Origin: a virus
DNA: 59,155 nt
Reading direction: 5' to 3' (one strand)
Virus record (IMG/VR): IMGVR_UViG_3300020468_000007
Location: 1 to 59,155 of that record
Part shown: positions 1 to 7,764 of the stretch, in pieces
Numbering within the stretch: position 1 is the first letter of the stretch
Layout: every line of letters starts with the position of its first letter
The notes under the pieces: generated by a model
Database searches by the model: none
Told to the model about the DNA's origin: nothing
What the model saw: only the letters and a program-made list of their open reading frames with translations
Program-made: the position numbers and the translations under genes

Positions 1-1
1 A

Positions 2-229
2 ACTTGGTCAGCCGTAAAAGCAAAGGCTGACGAGATAAAGGCAGCAGAACCTATGAAGCTGCTACGGGAAGAGCGTAACCGCTTGATTGCAGAGACAGAT
101 TGGTGGGCATCCAGCGACCTAGCTGGTTCAATGAGCGGTGCCCGTACAGCATACCGTCAGGCACTGCGTGATATTACCAAGAGCGCTACCAGCCTTGATG
201 ATGTAACGTGGCCTACTAAGCCGGAGTAA
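2..229 (+). CDS. Tail-fibre assembly chaperone, C-terminal part (5-prime truncated by window edge)
   Basis: Open from the first base, read in the frame beginning at base 2 and ending TAA at 227-229, 75 residues. It carries the LLREERNRLIAETDWW segment and a C-terminal region ending TWPTKPE, the pattern of phage tail assembly chaperones (Phage_tail_APC-like) that usually lie next to the fibre genes they help fold. A close paralogue, cut at its 3-prime end, occupies 58847-59155; the two overlap over about 150 bases with mostly synonymous differences. The next fibre gene starts 3 bases downstream. Family call is from motif recognition only. Confidence 0.7.
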   Translation, partial: TWSAVKAKADEIKAAEPMKLLREERNRLIAETDWWASSDLAGSMSGARTAYRQALRDITKSATSLDDVTWPTKPE

Positions 230-232
230 GAC

Positions 233-1279
233 ATGAGCAACGCCCGTAATCTTGCAGATCTACTTGGTACTGGAACGCAGATAACTACTGCCGATATTGC
301 TGATGAGGTGTTTCGGTCGAACAAGAATATTATAAAAAATGGGGCAATGGTTATTGCACAAAGAGCAACCTCAGTAACAGGTGACACGGCTGGTGGAAGC
401 GTTAAAACTGTTGATAGAATGAATCCAGAAATGAACGCGGCTGGAACTTGGACACAGAGCCAATCAACAGATGTGCCAAGCGGTCAAGGATTTGTATATT
501 CATTTAAGTTAGACTGCACGACAGCAGATGCGTCTTTAGCCGCAAATGATTACGTTGCTTTTGGTCATAGAGTAGAAGGTTTAGATTTACAGCGTTTAAA
601 CTATGGAACATCAGGAGCAAAAAATTCAGTTCTTTCATTTTGGGTAAAAACAAACAAAGCAGGTAATTACGTTGTTGGCATTCAAAATGGTATTACTGGC
701 GGCACGAGTAAAAATTGTTCTTTTCTTTACACAGTATCATCAGCAAATACATGGCAAAAAGTTGAATTCTCTGTTCCCGGAGATACAGCAGCAGCATTTG
801 ACAATGATGCAAATGCATCAGCTTATATTTATTGGTGGTTAGCTGTTGGCTCAAACTATAACACAGGAACGCTTAGAACTACTTGGACAAATAATGTTAG
901 TGCTGATTTTGCTGCTGGCTTAAATGTTAACCTAGCAGATAGCACAGACAATGAGTGGTACATTACAGGCATTCAGTGGGAAGAGGGCGATGTAGGCACG
1001 CCGTTTGATTATGAGGACTACGGAACTACGTTGGCTAAGTGTCAGAGGTATTTTTGCAAAACATCAACTACTGGTCTAATCAGTCCCTACGGCGCACCTT
1101 ACAATTTTGTAAATTGGCAATACCCAGTAGAAATGAGAGCAACACCAACTTTAGGGGGTGGGGTTCAAGGAACCGCAGACAATCTTAATAACGTAAATGC
1201 TACCTACTATAATACCGGCAACAACTATGCAAAGTTTGGGGACGGTTCTAATGCGGCAACTGCAAGTGCGGAAATATAA
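233..1279 (+). CDS. Tail fibre / receptor-binding protein, copy A
   Basis: 348 aa. The N-terminus contains KNIIKNGAMVIAQR followed by TVDRMNP, and the middle is a beta-rich lectin-like sandwich ending in GTPFDYEDYGTTLAKCQRYF. This is the layout of a fibre/appendage family common in marine phages, thought to bind carbohydrate. It has a clear paralogue at 53739-54758 with the same blocks (NILINGAMRVHQR, FEHEDYSTTLRKCKRYY). It is followed without a gap by a 57-aa gene that also has a counterpart after the paralogue. Function in adsorption is inferred from family and position. Confidence 0.75.
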   Translation: MSNARNLADLLGTGTQITTADIADEVFRSNKNIIKNGAMVIAQRATSVTGDTAGGSVKTVDRMNPEMNAAGTWTQSQSTDVPSGQGFVYSFKLDCTTADASLAANDYVAFGHRVEGLDLQRLNYGTSGAKNSVLSFWVKTNKAGNYVVGIQNGITGGTSKNCSFLYTVSSANTWQKVEFSVPGDTAAAFDNDANASAYIYWWLAVGSNYNTGTLRTTWTNNVSADFAAGLNVNLADSTDNEWYITGIQWEEGDVGTPFDYEDYGTTLAKCQRYFCKTSTTGLISPYGAPYNFVNWQYPVEMRATPTLGGGVQGTADNLNNVNATYYNTGNNYAKFGDGSNAATASAEI

Positions 1280-1453
1280 ATGAATATTAAATCAGCAAAA
1301 TATCAAAACAATTTAAACGGTGAGGCTGTCTGCATTCATGTTGTAGTCAATGATGTGACTATGTTTGTGCCGATTGACCCAGACAACCGTCACTACGCAG
1401 AAATCATGCGCCAAGTGGACGCTGGCACTCTAACAATAGAGGACGCTGACTGA
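1280..1453 (+). CDS. Small fibre-linked protein (57 aa), copy A
   Basis: ATG at 1280 directly abuts the stop of the preceding fibre gene, and the TGA at 1451-1453 overlaps the next ATG (ATGA), so it looks translationally coupled. The end of the protein, AGTLTIEDAD, is identical to the end of the 61-aa protein at 54755-54940, which sits in the same place after the other fibre copy. Both carry a central V(P)xD/E motif followed by HYAEI or DYAEI and a QV.AGTLTIEDAD tail. Probably a fibre-associated assembly or chaperone peptide; no known domain recognised. Confidence 0.75.
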   Translation: MNIKSAKYQNNLNGEAVCIHVVVNDVTMFVPIDPDNRHYAEIMRQVDAGTLTIEDAD

Positions 1454-2175
1454 TGTTCGGTGAGTTGGCATTATCCGAAAGGGCTATAGCGGATCAAGGT
1501 ATTCTAGCCTTTGGTTCTGCAACTGCTGATGCCAACTTCACTGTAGACGGCGCATCTATGTTTGTAGCAAACGGCTCCGCAGATATGGAAGCAATTGGTG
1601 TTAAAGCTACAATTGGCGTAGGTGTTCTTGCAGGTATCTTTGAGGCTTCTGCTTTGTTCCTGCAAAGCACAGAGCTTACCCGCTTTGGAACAGTTATCGC
1701 GGAGATGGATTTTAGCACTGTGCAAACTACGAATGGTACGTTTGTAGCTTCAGCAATATCCGAACAAGACGCTGCCTTTATACAAAGCACAAACTCCGTT
1801 ATGACCCTAAGTGCAGCCTCTGAGCAGAGTGCTAACTTTGAGCAGACATCCGGGGCAAGTGTGTTATACTCCGCCTCGCAAGAAATGACGGCAGAGTTCA
1901 TACAGTCTGTCGCGCCTACATTTATTATAAACTCTCGTCCTTTGGATATTGAGTCTGTTTTTATACAGTCTGCTCTCGGGACCAAAGTTATTCTCATGGA
2001 CGAACTGCAAATTAATGCAGTGTTCATTGTGTCAGCCGAAGGTAGGTTCTATTGGGAGCGTATAGATGCAGACACCCCGTCAGAAAACTGGGTGCAAGTT
2101 GTCCCAAGTGGTGGAACATGGACAGAAATCAACGCGGGTGGTACAATAGAAACGTGGACAAATAAGGTGGTTTAA
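1453..2175 (+). CDS. Repeat-rich structural protein, probable tail appendage
   Basis: 240 aa built almost entirely from a roughly 20-residue repeat whose core reads like E-x2-A-x-F-I-Q-S (EQDAAFIQS, EQSANFEQT, EMTAEFIQS, DIESVFIQS). About seven or eight copies run from residue 40 to 195, followed by a Trp-rich C-terminal segment (FYWERIDADTPSENW). Such short periodic repeats suggest a beta-solenoid or a repetitive fibre shaft. It lies in a fibre operon with 1-base overlaps on both sides. No database family recognised; the structural role is inferred from context. Confidence 0.7.
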   Translation: MFGELALSERAIADQGILAFGSATADANFTVDGASMFVANGSADMEAIGVKATIGVGVLAGIFEASALFLQSTELTRFGTVIAEMDFSTVQTTNGTFVASAISEQDAAFIQSTNSVMTLSAASEQSANFEQTSGASVLYSASQEMTAEFIQSVAPTFIINSRPLDIESVFIQSALGTKVILMDELQINAVFIVSAEGRFYWERIDADTPSENWVQVVPSGGTWTEINAGGTIETWTNKVV

Positions 2176-2988
2176 ATGCCCAGTACATATACTTCAAACA
2201 CTGGTATTCAAAAACCCGGTTCCGGCGAACAGGCAGGAACTTGGGGCACAACGACTAATACCAACTTCGACATAATTGATCAGGCGCTTCACGGTCAGGC
2301 GCAGATAACTATTTCAGGTAGTCAAGATCTGACCACCAACGATGGATCTACTAGCGACGGCGCAAACACCGTTCTTGTTCTTAGCGGATCTCCGGGTTCT
2401 ACCTTTGAGCTAAGAGTTACTCCAACAGATCAGGAAAAATTTTATACTATCAGAAACGACACAAACGCTGCCTGTCGTATCATATACAAAGGTGTAACCT
2501 ACTCCGCATCCAACGGCGTAGAAATCGCAGCAGGTGCATCAGCCGCTGTGACAGGTGACGGTGGTGGAGGCTCCGGTGTTTTCAAGAGCCTGACACCAAC
2601 TACCGATCTGGTTAACGACACGAGTCCCGAGCTTGGCGGCAACCTTGATGTTGTTACGCACAGCATTGTAACCACAGCAAGTAATAGAGATATTGCGATT
2701 ACCCCGCATGGTACAGGTTCTGTTATACTTGACGGCTTGTCTTATCCGCAAGCAGATGGAACAGCAGGTCAGCTATTGAAGACTGACGGTTCCGGGCAGC
2801 TTTCGTTTGTTAGTGCAGGCTCTAGCTTTGGGAGCACATTAAGTCTGACTGGTGGTAGCGGTTGGACAATTTCTGTGGACGGCAACAATAACCTAGTGTT
2901 TTCCTACGGTGGCTCGGCAGTGGCTAAAGTAGCTTCTAACGGCGCAATAACTTCTGTTGACGATGTAACCGCATATGGATCGATCTAA
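2176..2988 (+). CDS. Tail fibre-like structural protein
   Basis: 270 aa, Ser/Thr/Gly-rich and without obvious charged helices. The N-terminal motif GSGEQAGTWGTTTNTNFDII is widespread in marine phage fibre and base proteins. A middle segment (SPELGGNLDVVTHSI, then GTGSVILDG) is typical of trimeric fibre shafts. The gene begins immediately after the previous stop, and its final TAA overlaps the next ATG (TAATG). Assignment as a virion fibre is by sequence style and operon position. Confidence 0.75.
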   Translation: MPSTYTSNTGIQKPGSGEQAGTWGTTTNTNFDIIDQALHGQAQITISGSQDLTTNDGSTSDGANTVLVLSGSPGSTFELRVTPTDQEKFYTIRNDTNAACRIIYKGVTYSASNGVEIAAGASAAVTGDGGGGSGVFKSLTPTTDLVNDTSPELGGNLDVVTHSIVTTASNRDIAITPHGTGSVILDGLSYPQADGTAGQLLKTDGSGQLSFVSAGSSFGSTLSLTGGSGWTISVDGNNNLVFSYGGSAVAKVASNGAITSVDDVTAYGSI

Positions 2989-3617
2989 TGACGTTGCCAT
3001 CTTCTGGAACACTGTCACTTTCTGATCTTCAGACGGAGTTTACTGGCTCACATCCGATTTCTATGAGCGAGTATTACAAGAGTGGTGGTAACGGATACGT
3101 TCCTAGCACCGTTGCAGAAGCGGTAACTGCATCAAGTCTTGGAGGCAGTAACTCAGCCAACTATAGATACCCCGCCATTGGCGGCTTAGATCCGCAGATA
3201 AACACTTATAGTCGTTTGTATACACAAGCCCTTTGGGGTGACAACGGCAGTACAATTACTATGGATAGGAATTTCACTGTCAGTAAAACCGGATCTTATC
3301 AGTATTACGTTGGTTATTACATACAAGGTAGCGGAACAGCCAGTATTACTATGTATGCAAACGGTAGCGTTGTTCGATCACACAGCCTAGTTGTGGGGTA
3401 TAATACCACCACTTCAGCCGTTAACACACTTTCTCTGGGTGCTGGACAGGTCATACGGGTTGCTGGAACCGCCCCATCTTCTGGCTGGGCAGTGATCTAT
3501 GTTTATGTTGGCGGAAGTTCGTACAACAACTCTTCCATCACTACAGCCGTTAACTCAGGCATTCCGACATCTGGCGCTTTAGATATATCTGATTTTTATG
3601 GCGGGAGAAAAACATAA
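2988..3617 (+). CDS. Tail structural protein with LSLSDLQTEFTG head
   Basis: 209 aa. It opens with LPSSGTLSLSDLQTEFTG and PISMSEYYKSGG, a leader seen in many phage tail proteins, and ends ALDISDFYGGRK. The remainder is beta-rich with Tyr/Ser-rich strands and no membrane segment. It overlaps the preceding stop by one base and is followed by the tail hub gene with another TAATG overlap. Probably a fibre or tail-tip component. Confidence 0.7.
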   Translation: MTLPSSGTLSLSDLQTEFTGSHPISMSEYYKSGGNGYVPSTVAEAVTASSLGGSNSANYRYPAIGGLDPQINTYSRLYTQALWGDNGSTITMDRNFTVSKTGSYQYYVGYYIQGSGTASITMYANGSVVRSHSLVVGYNTTTSAVNTLSLGAGQVIRVAGTAPSSGWAVIYVYVGGSSYNNSSITTAVNSGIPTSGALDISDFYGGRKT

Positions 3618-5788
3618 TGCCGCTAACAAAATTACAATTTAGGCCCGGGCTTGTACAGGATCTTACAGCATACTCCAACGAAGGTGGATGGAGAGATGGT
3701 GACAAAGTACGCTTTCGTCTAGGCTATCCTGAAAAAATAGGAGGATGGGCAAAGTACGCTAGTTCAACTTTTCTAGGTACTTGTCGTGCTTTACATAACT
3801 GGATTGCTCTTGACGGATCTAACTATCTTGGGTTGGGTACGAACTTAAAATATTACATAGAAGAAGGCGGCACATTCAACGATATAACTCCTCTTCGTAC
3901 TGGATCCCCTACAAGTGCAGGTGTTATCACCTTTGCCGCAACAACATCAGCACCGTTTTCTAGCACGATTACGGTAACCCACGTTAACCACGGTGCGGTA
4001 ACCGGGGACTTTGTTACTTTTTCCAGCGCCGCAAGTCTTGGCGGAAACATAACTGCCACCGTACTAAATCAGGAATATAGTATTGATCAGGTTCTCTCCG
4101 GCAGCACCTATGAAATTACAGCCAAAGATCTTCTTGGAGTTGCAGTAACATCCAACGGCTCTGACACAAGTAATGGCGGCGGCAGCACGGTAGGTAACTA
4201 TCAGATCAACGTAGGTCTTAATACCACAGTGGGTGGTACAGGTTGGGGCGCAGGTTTGTATGGCGGTAGAACTTCAGCACCACTACAGACAACGGTCAAT
4301 GAGGGCGGCACTCTTTCAAATAGTGACACCACAATTACCGTAACCAGCACCACAGGCATTGTGGCTACTGACATTGTAATGATTGACAATGAGTTGATCC
4401 TTGTTGGTGGTATCTCGGGCAACGATTTAACGGGCTGTACCCGTGGACACTCTGGCACAACTGCGGCTAGTCATGTGGATGGAAGTCTAGTCATCCTAGC
4501 TAAAGGTAACGCTGATCCAGCCGACGACTTCTCCGGTTGGGGTGTTGCAGCTTCTGGTGGTCTGACAACTACAACACAGATACGTCTGTGGTCACACGAC
4601 AATTTTGGGGAAGATCTCCTCATAAATCCTCGTGACTCCGGTGTGTTTTACTGGGACAAATCTACTGGTACGGGAGCCAGAGCAGTAGAACTATCCACCC
4701 GATCAGGCACAAAGAGAAGCGTACCCACCATTTGTAAGCAGATCATGGTGTCGGACAGAGATCGTCACGTTCTTGCCTTTGGTTGTGATGGTCTTGGTGG
4801 TGCGAGTGACGCACAAGGGGACGGGGTTCAAGATCCGTTGTTAATACGTTTCTCTAGTCAGGAAAACCCAATTGACTGGTATCCTGTAACAACCAACACC
4901 GCAGGAGACTTGCGGCTTGGTTCTGGTTCTACCTTTGTAAAAGCCATTGAAACAAAGCGTGAAATTCTGATATGGACTGACACTGCACTAACCTCCATGA
5001 GATTTATCGGGCCTCCCTTTACCTTTGGTCTACAGCAGCTTGCATCCAACATAACTATCGCCGGACCAAACGCCGCTGTTGCCACGGAAGATTTTGTGTT
5101 CTGGATGGGTGACGATAACTTCTACGTCTATGCTGGTCAGACAGCGCAGCTACCATGCACTGTCAAGGACAAAGTATTCAATGATATCAATCTGGAACAG
5201 AGTGACAAGATATACGGTGGGGTAAACTCTGAGTTCAGTGAGGTGTTCTGGTTTTACCCGGCATCTGGATCAACAGAGAATGACCGCTATGTGGTGTACA
5301 ACTACCTAGAAAAGCTGTGGTACTTCGGTACGTTAGCAAGAAGTGCGTGGTTGGATCGCGGTACTCGGCCCTTTCCTTTGGCTACAGAGGGCGGATATGT
5401 ATACAACCAAGAGTTTGGGCATGACGACGATGGCAATGCAATGACATCATACATTGAGTCAGCCGTGATGGACATAGGAGATGGGGATCACTTCACTTAT
5501 GTTAGAAGGGTTATACCGGATCTAAGCTTCTCTGGTTCTACTGCTATATCTACCCCGCAAGCCACGTTCACAATTAAGTCAAGAGATTTCCCGGGTGAGG
5601 ATTTTGGAAATACAGCAGCATCCACAACGACGAGGACGCAGACTAGTCCTGTTGAAGAGTACACAAAACAGTTGTACGTCCGTGCCCGAGGTCGGTCTTT
5701 TGCATTGAGAGTCGAGTCAACTGCACTTGGTGCTAAGTGGCGGCTTGGCAGTCCTAGAGTTGACTTACGTCAGGATGGGAGGCGCTAG
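3617..5788 (+). CDS. P22 gp10-like tail hub / packaged-DNA stabilisation protein
   Basis: 723 aa, larger than P22 gp10 (about 470 aa). The start FRPGLVQDLTAYSNEGGWRD and the following VRFRLGYPEKIGGW are typical of the phage stabilisation family, and the C-terminus SPRVDLRQDGRR is also characteristic. Residues of roughly 110-300 form a Ser/Thr/Gly-rich insertion that accounts for the extra length. In P22 the protein closes the portal after packaging and anchors the tail. The gene sits between fibre genes and ejection-protein genes, as expected. GTG of the next gene overlaps its stop. Confidence 0.75.
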   Translation: MPLTKLQFRPGLVQDLTAYSNEGGWRDGDKVRFRLGYPEKIGGWAKYASSTFLGTCRALHNWIALDGSNYLGLGTNLKYYIEEGGTFNDITPLRTGSPTSAGVITFAATTSAPFSSTITVTHVNHGAVTGDFVTFSSAASLGGNITATVLNQEYSIDQVLSGSTYEITAKDLLGVAVTSNGSDTSNGGGSTVGNYQINVGLNTTVGGTGWGAGLYGGRTSAPLQTTVNEGGTLSNSDTTITVTSTTGIVATDIVMIDNELILVGGISGNDLTGCTRGHSGTTAASHVDGSLVILAKGNADPADDFSGWGVAASGGLTTTTQIRLWSHDNFGEDLLINPRDSGVFYWDKSTGTGARAVELSTRSGTKRSVPTICKQIMVSDRDRHVLAFGCDGLGGASDAQGDGVQDPLLIRFSSQENPIDWYPVTTNTAGDLRLGSGSTFVKAIETKREILIWTDTALTSMRFIGPPFTFGLQQLASNITIAGPNAAVATEDFVFWMGDDNFYVYAGQTAQLPCTVKDKVFNDINLEQSDKIYGGVNSEFSEVFWFYPASGSTENDRYVVYNYLEKLWYFGTLARSAWLDRGTRPFPLATEGGYVYNQEFGHDDDGNAMTSYIESAVMDIGDGDHFTYVRRVIPDLSFSGSTAISTPQATFTIKSRDFPGEDFGNTAASTTTRTQTSPVEEYTKQLYVRARGRSFALRVESTALGAKWRLGSPRVDLRQDGRR

Positions 5789-6015
5789 TGTCTAGCAATC
5801 AAACGCCACCACCCAGACTGCCGGAAGCTCCGCAAGAGTATAGCGTTGGCTACATGTCTGACCTTGTCCGGGCACTGGAGATATTTATTGAGCAGGAACG
5901 TAACCCGGGTGACCTACGGGCATCGACTATAACAATAACAGACTTGCCCACAAGCGCCACTGGACTTGAGACGGGGACGCTGTATAATGATTCCGGTACT
6001 GTAAAGGTAGCATAA
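5788..6015 (+). CDS. Small conserved virion-module protein (75 aa)
   Basis: Starts at GTG 5788, overlapping the last base of the tail hub stop codon; no closer ATG exists in frame. The protein has a Pro-rich N-terminus (PPPRLPEAPQEY), a short amphipathic segment (MSDLVRALEIFIEQE) and a C-terminal ETGTLYNDSGTVKVA beta segment. Proteins of this shape often follow gp10-like genes in marine podoviruses. Function unknown; a tail or head completion role is an inference. Confidence 0.65.
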   Translation: MSSNQTPPPRLPEAPQEYSVGYMSDLVRALEIFIEQERNPGDLRASTITITDLPTSATGLETGTLYNDSGTVKVA

Positions 6016-6881
6016 TGGCAATATTTGGTGATCTTGGAAAAGCATTAGGACTAGGCAGTGCAAAAGATGTACTGCCTGTTATCGGTACGGCTGCTGGTTT
6101 TTACTTTGGCGGACCCTTGGGTGCGTCCATAGGTTCCGGTATTGGTAGTTTAGCTGGCGGCAAGTCAGTTAACGACGCACTTACCAATGCTGCACTGGCC
6201 TATGGTGTAACCTCCTTTGTCCCATCAAGTATGATGAGTTCTGGAGCACAGGCTAACACAGGTATGTTTGGCCCCAATGCCTTGCAGAGTAGTTTGTATT
6301 CGGGTAGTGCCAGAGTTCCTACTACACTGGCTGGTCCTGAGAATTTTCTGTCAGAGGGAATGACTACTGGAAGCACCTCGGGTGGAGGTAGCAGTATGTT
6401 CGGTGGAGTAATGGACTTTGTTAAAGAAAATCCGATGACATCTCTCGGTCTTGGGTCCTTGGCCCTCGGAGCTTTGTCAAGCCCAGAAGAGGAAGAAACA
6501 CGCAACCCTGACTACGGTAGACCCGGTGAAGCGTGGGATGTAGAGTATCGAGGCGTTCGGTACGATCTTGATGACCCGGAAGAGCGTGAGGAATACAAGG
6601 CCAGAAAGGACGCAGATCGCAAAGAGTACAGCGAAAGAGAGCCTGTTTTAGCAGCGCATGGCGGGGCTATGTACGGACACGATAAAATGAGTTATGATAC
6701 CCCGATAACGGGTGAGGTCAGCGGACCGGGGACAGGGACATCTGATTCCGTTCCTGCTAGGCTGTCAGATGGAGAGTTTGTTTTAACAGCAAAGTCTGTT
6801 CGTGGTGCAGGTGGTGGAGATAGAGATATCGGAGCCGCACGTTTATATGATATGATGGCGGAGTTGGAGGCCACAGCGTAA
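6015..6881 (+). CDS. Internal virion protein with glycine-zipper N-terminus
   Basis: 288 aa. Residues about 20-55 are Gly/Ala-rich and hydrophobic (YFGGPLGASIGSGIGSLAGG), a glycine-zipper-like membrane-active segment. The C-terminal part carries SDSVPARLSDGEFVLTAKSV and GGGDRDIGAARLYDMM, a motif repeatedly seen in phage tape-measure or ejection-associated proteins. It is the first of four adjacent large genes that look like ejection proteins, ending with TAATG overlap into the next gene. Likely injected with the DNA; exact role unknown. Confidence 0.7.
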   Translation: MAIFGDLGKALGLGSAKDVLPVIGTAAGFYFGGPLGASIGSGIGSLAGGKSVNDALTNAALAYGVTSFVPSSMMSSGAQANTGMFGPNALQSSLYSGSARVPTTLAGPENFLSEGMTTGSTSGGGSSMFGGVMDFVKENPMTSLGLGSLALGALSSPEEEETRNPDYGRPGEAWDVEYRGVRYDLDDPEEREEYKARKDADRKEYSEREPVLAAHGGAMYGHDKMSYDTPITGEVSGPGTGTSDSVPARLSDGEFVLTAKSVRGAGGGDRDIGAARLYDMMAELEATA

Positions 6882-7762
6882 TGGCAGTACAAGAACAAAC
6901 AGTTACCCAACGGTTAGCTCCGTTTCAGGAAGACTTCCTAAAGGATATCTTTGCTCAAGCCACCGCTCTAAAAGGCGGGATGGGATATACAGACCAGAAA
7001 ATGGCTGGTCTATCCCCAGAGCAGAGACGAGCTATTCAATTGGCTGGACAGGGTGTGGGTGCCTACAAGCCATTTATGCAGGGCGCTCAAGCAGCAATGA
7101 CGCAAGCTGGAGCCTTTGCACAACCCGGCGCAGCCCAACAATTTATGAATCCTTACGAGGATCAAGTTGTTCAGCAGACAATGGCTGATATTAGAAAGGC
7201 TGGGCAGGAACAACAAAATCAACTTAGTTCTCAAGCAGTGCAAGCTGGAGCTTTTGGCGGGTCACGTTTTGGGGTCGGTCAAGCAGCGCTTGGTGAGGCT
7301 AATATACAGGAACAGTCTCGAGCAGCAGCCAATCTCAGGCAGCAAGGCTATCAACAAGCACAGCAAGCGGCACAAAATGCAGCGCAGTTGCAGGCACAGC
7401 AGGCCGGGATGTACGGAAATTTGGGCGGTCAGGCTCAAGCAATGGGTGTGCAGGATGTGAATAGCCTGCTTGGTATTGGTGGACTTACACAGCAGTTTGG
7501 AGATGGCGCTGGTTTCAAAGGTCAGGCGGCGTTGGACCTAGAACGTGCTAACATAATGGGTCAGCAGAATGCTCCTTATCAGGAGATAGGTTTCTTATCT
7601 GACCTGTTCCGTGGTGTTCCTTCGTTGCAACAGACAACAAGTCAAACAGCTACTCCTAATCCTAGCCTGTTCTCACAGATTGCGGGTCTTGGGATCGCGG
7701 GTCTCGGTGCTGCTGGAAAAGCTGGCGGGTTTAATCAATTATTTAATTTTGGGGCTGGATAA
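6881..7762 (+). CDS. Gln/Ala-rich internal virion protein
   Basis: 293 aa. The N-terminus (RLAPFQEDFLKDIFAQATAL) is followed by long Gln/Ala-rich helical stretches, e.g. QQGYQQAQQAAQNAAQLQAQ, and a short Gly-rich hydrophobic tail ending FNQLFNFGAG. No enzyme motif. Its composition (extreme Gln and Ala, few charges) resembles ejected core proteins such as P22 gp7/gp20 in style rather than in clear homology. It overlaps the preceding gene and is 2 bases from the next. Confidence 0.65.
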   Translation: MAVQEQTVTQRLAPFQEDFLKDIFAQATALKGGMGYTDQKMAGLSPEQRRAIQLAGQGVGAYKPFMQGAQAAMTQAGAFAQPGAAQQFMNPYEDQVVQQTMADIRKAGQEQQNQLSSQAVQAGAFGGSRFGVGQAALGEANIQEQSRAAANLRQQGYQQAQQAAQNAAQLQAQQAGMYGNLGGQAQAMGVQDVNSLLGIGGLTQQFGDGAGFKGQAALDLERANIMGQQNAPYQEIGFLSDLFRGVPSLQQTTSQTATPNPSLFSQIAGLGIAGLGAAGKAGGFNQLFNFGAG

Positions 7763-7764
7763 AC

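Noticed and set aside
1494-2027. 177-codon minus-strand frame opposite the repeat protein
   Set aside because: Its periodicity mirrors the 20-residue repeats of the real plus-strand gene; no ribosome site or operon context.
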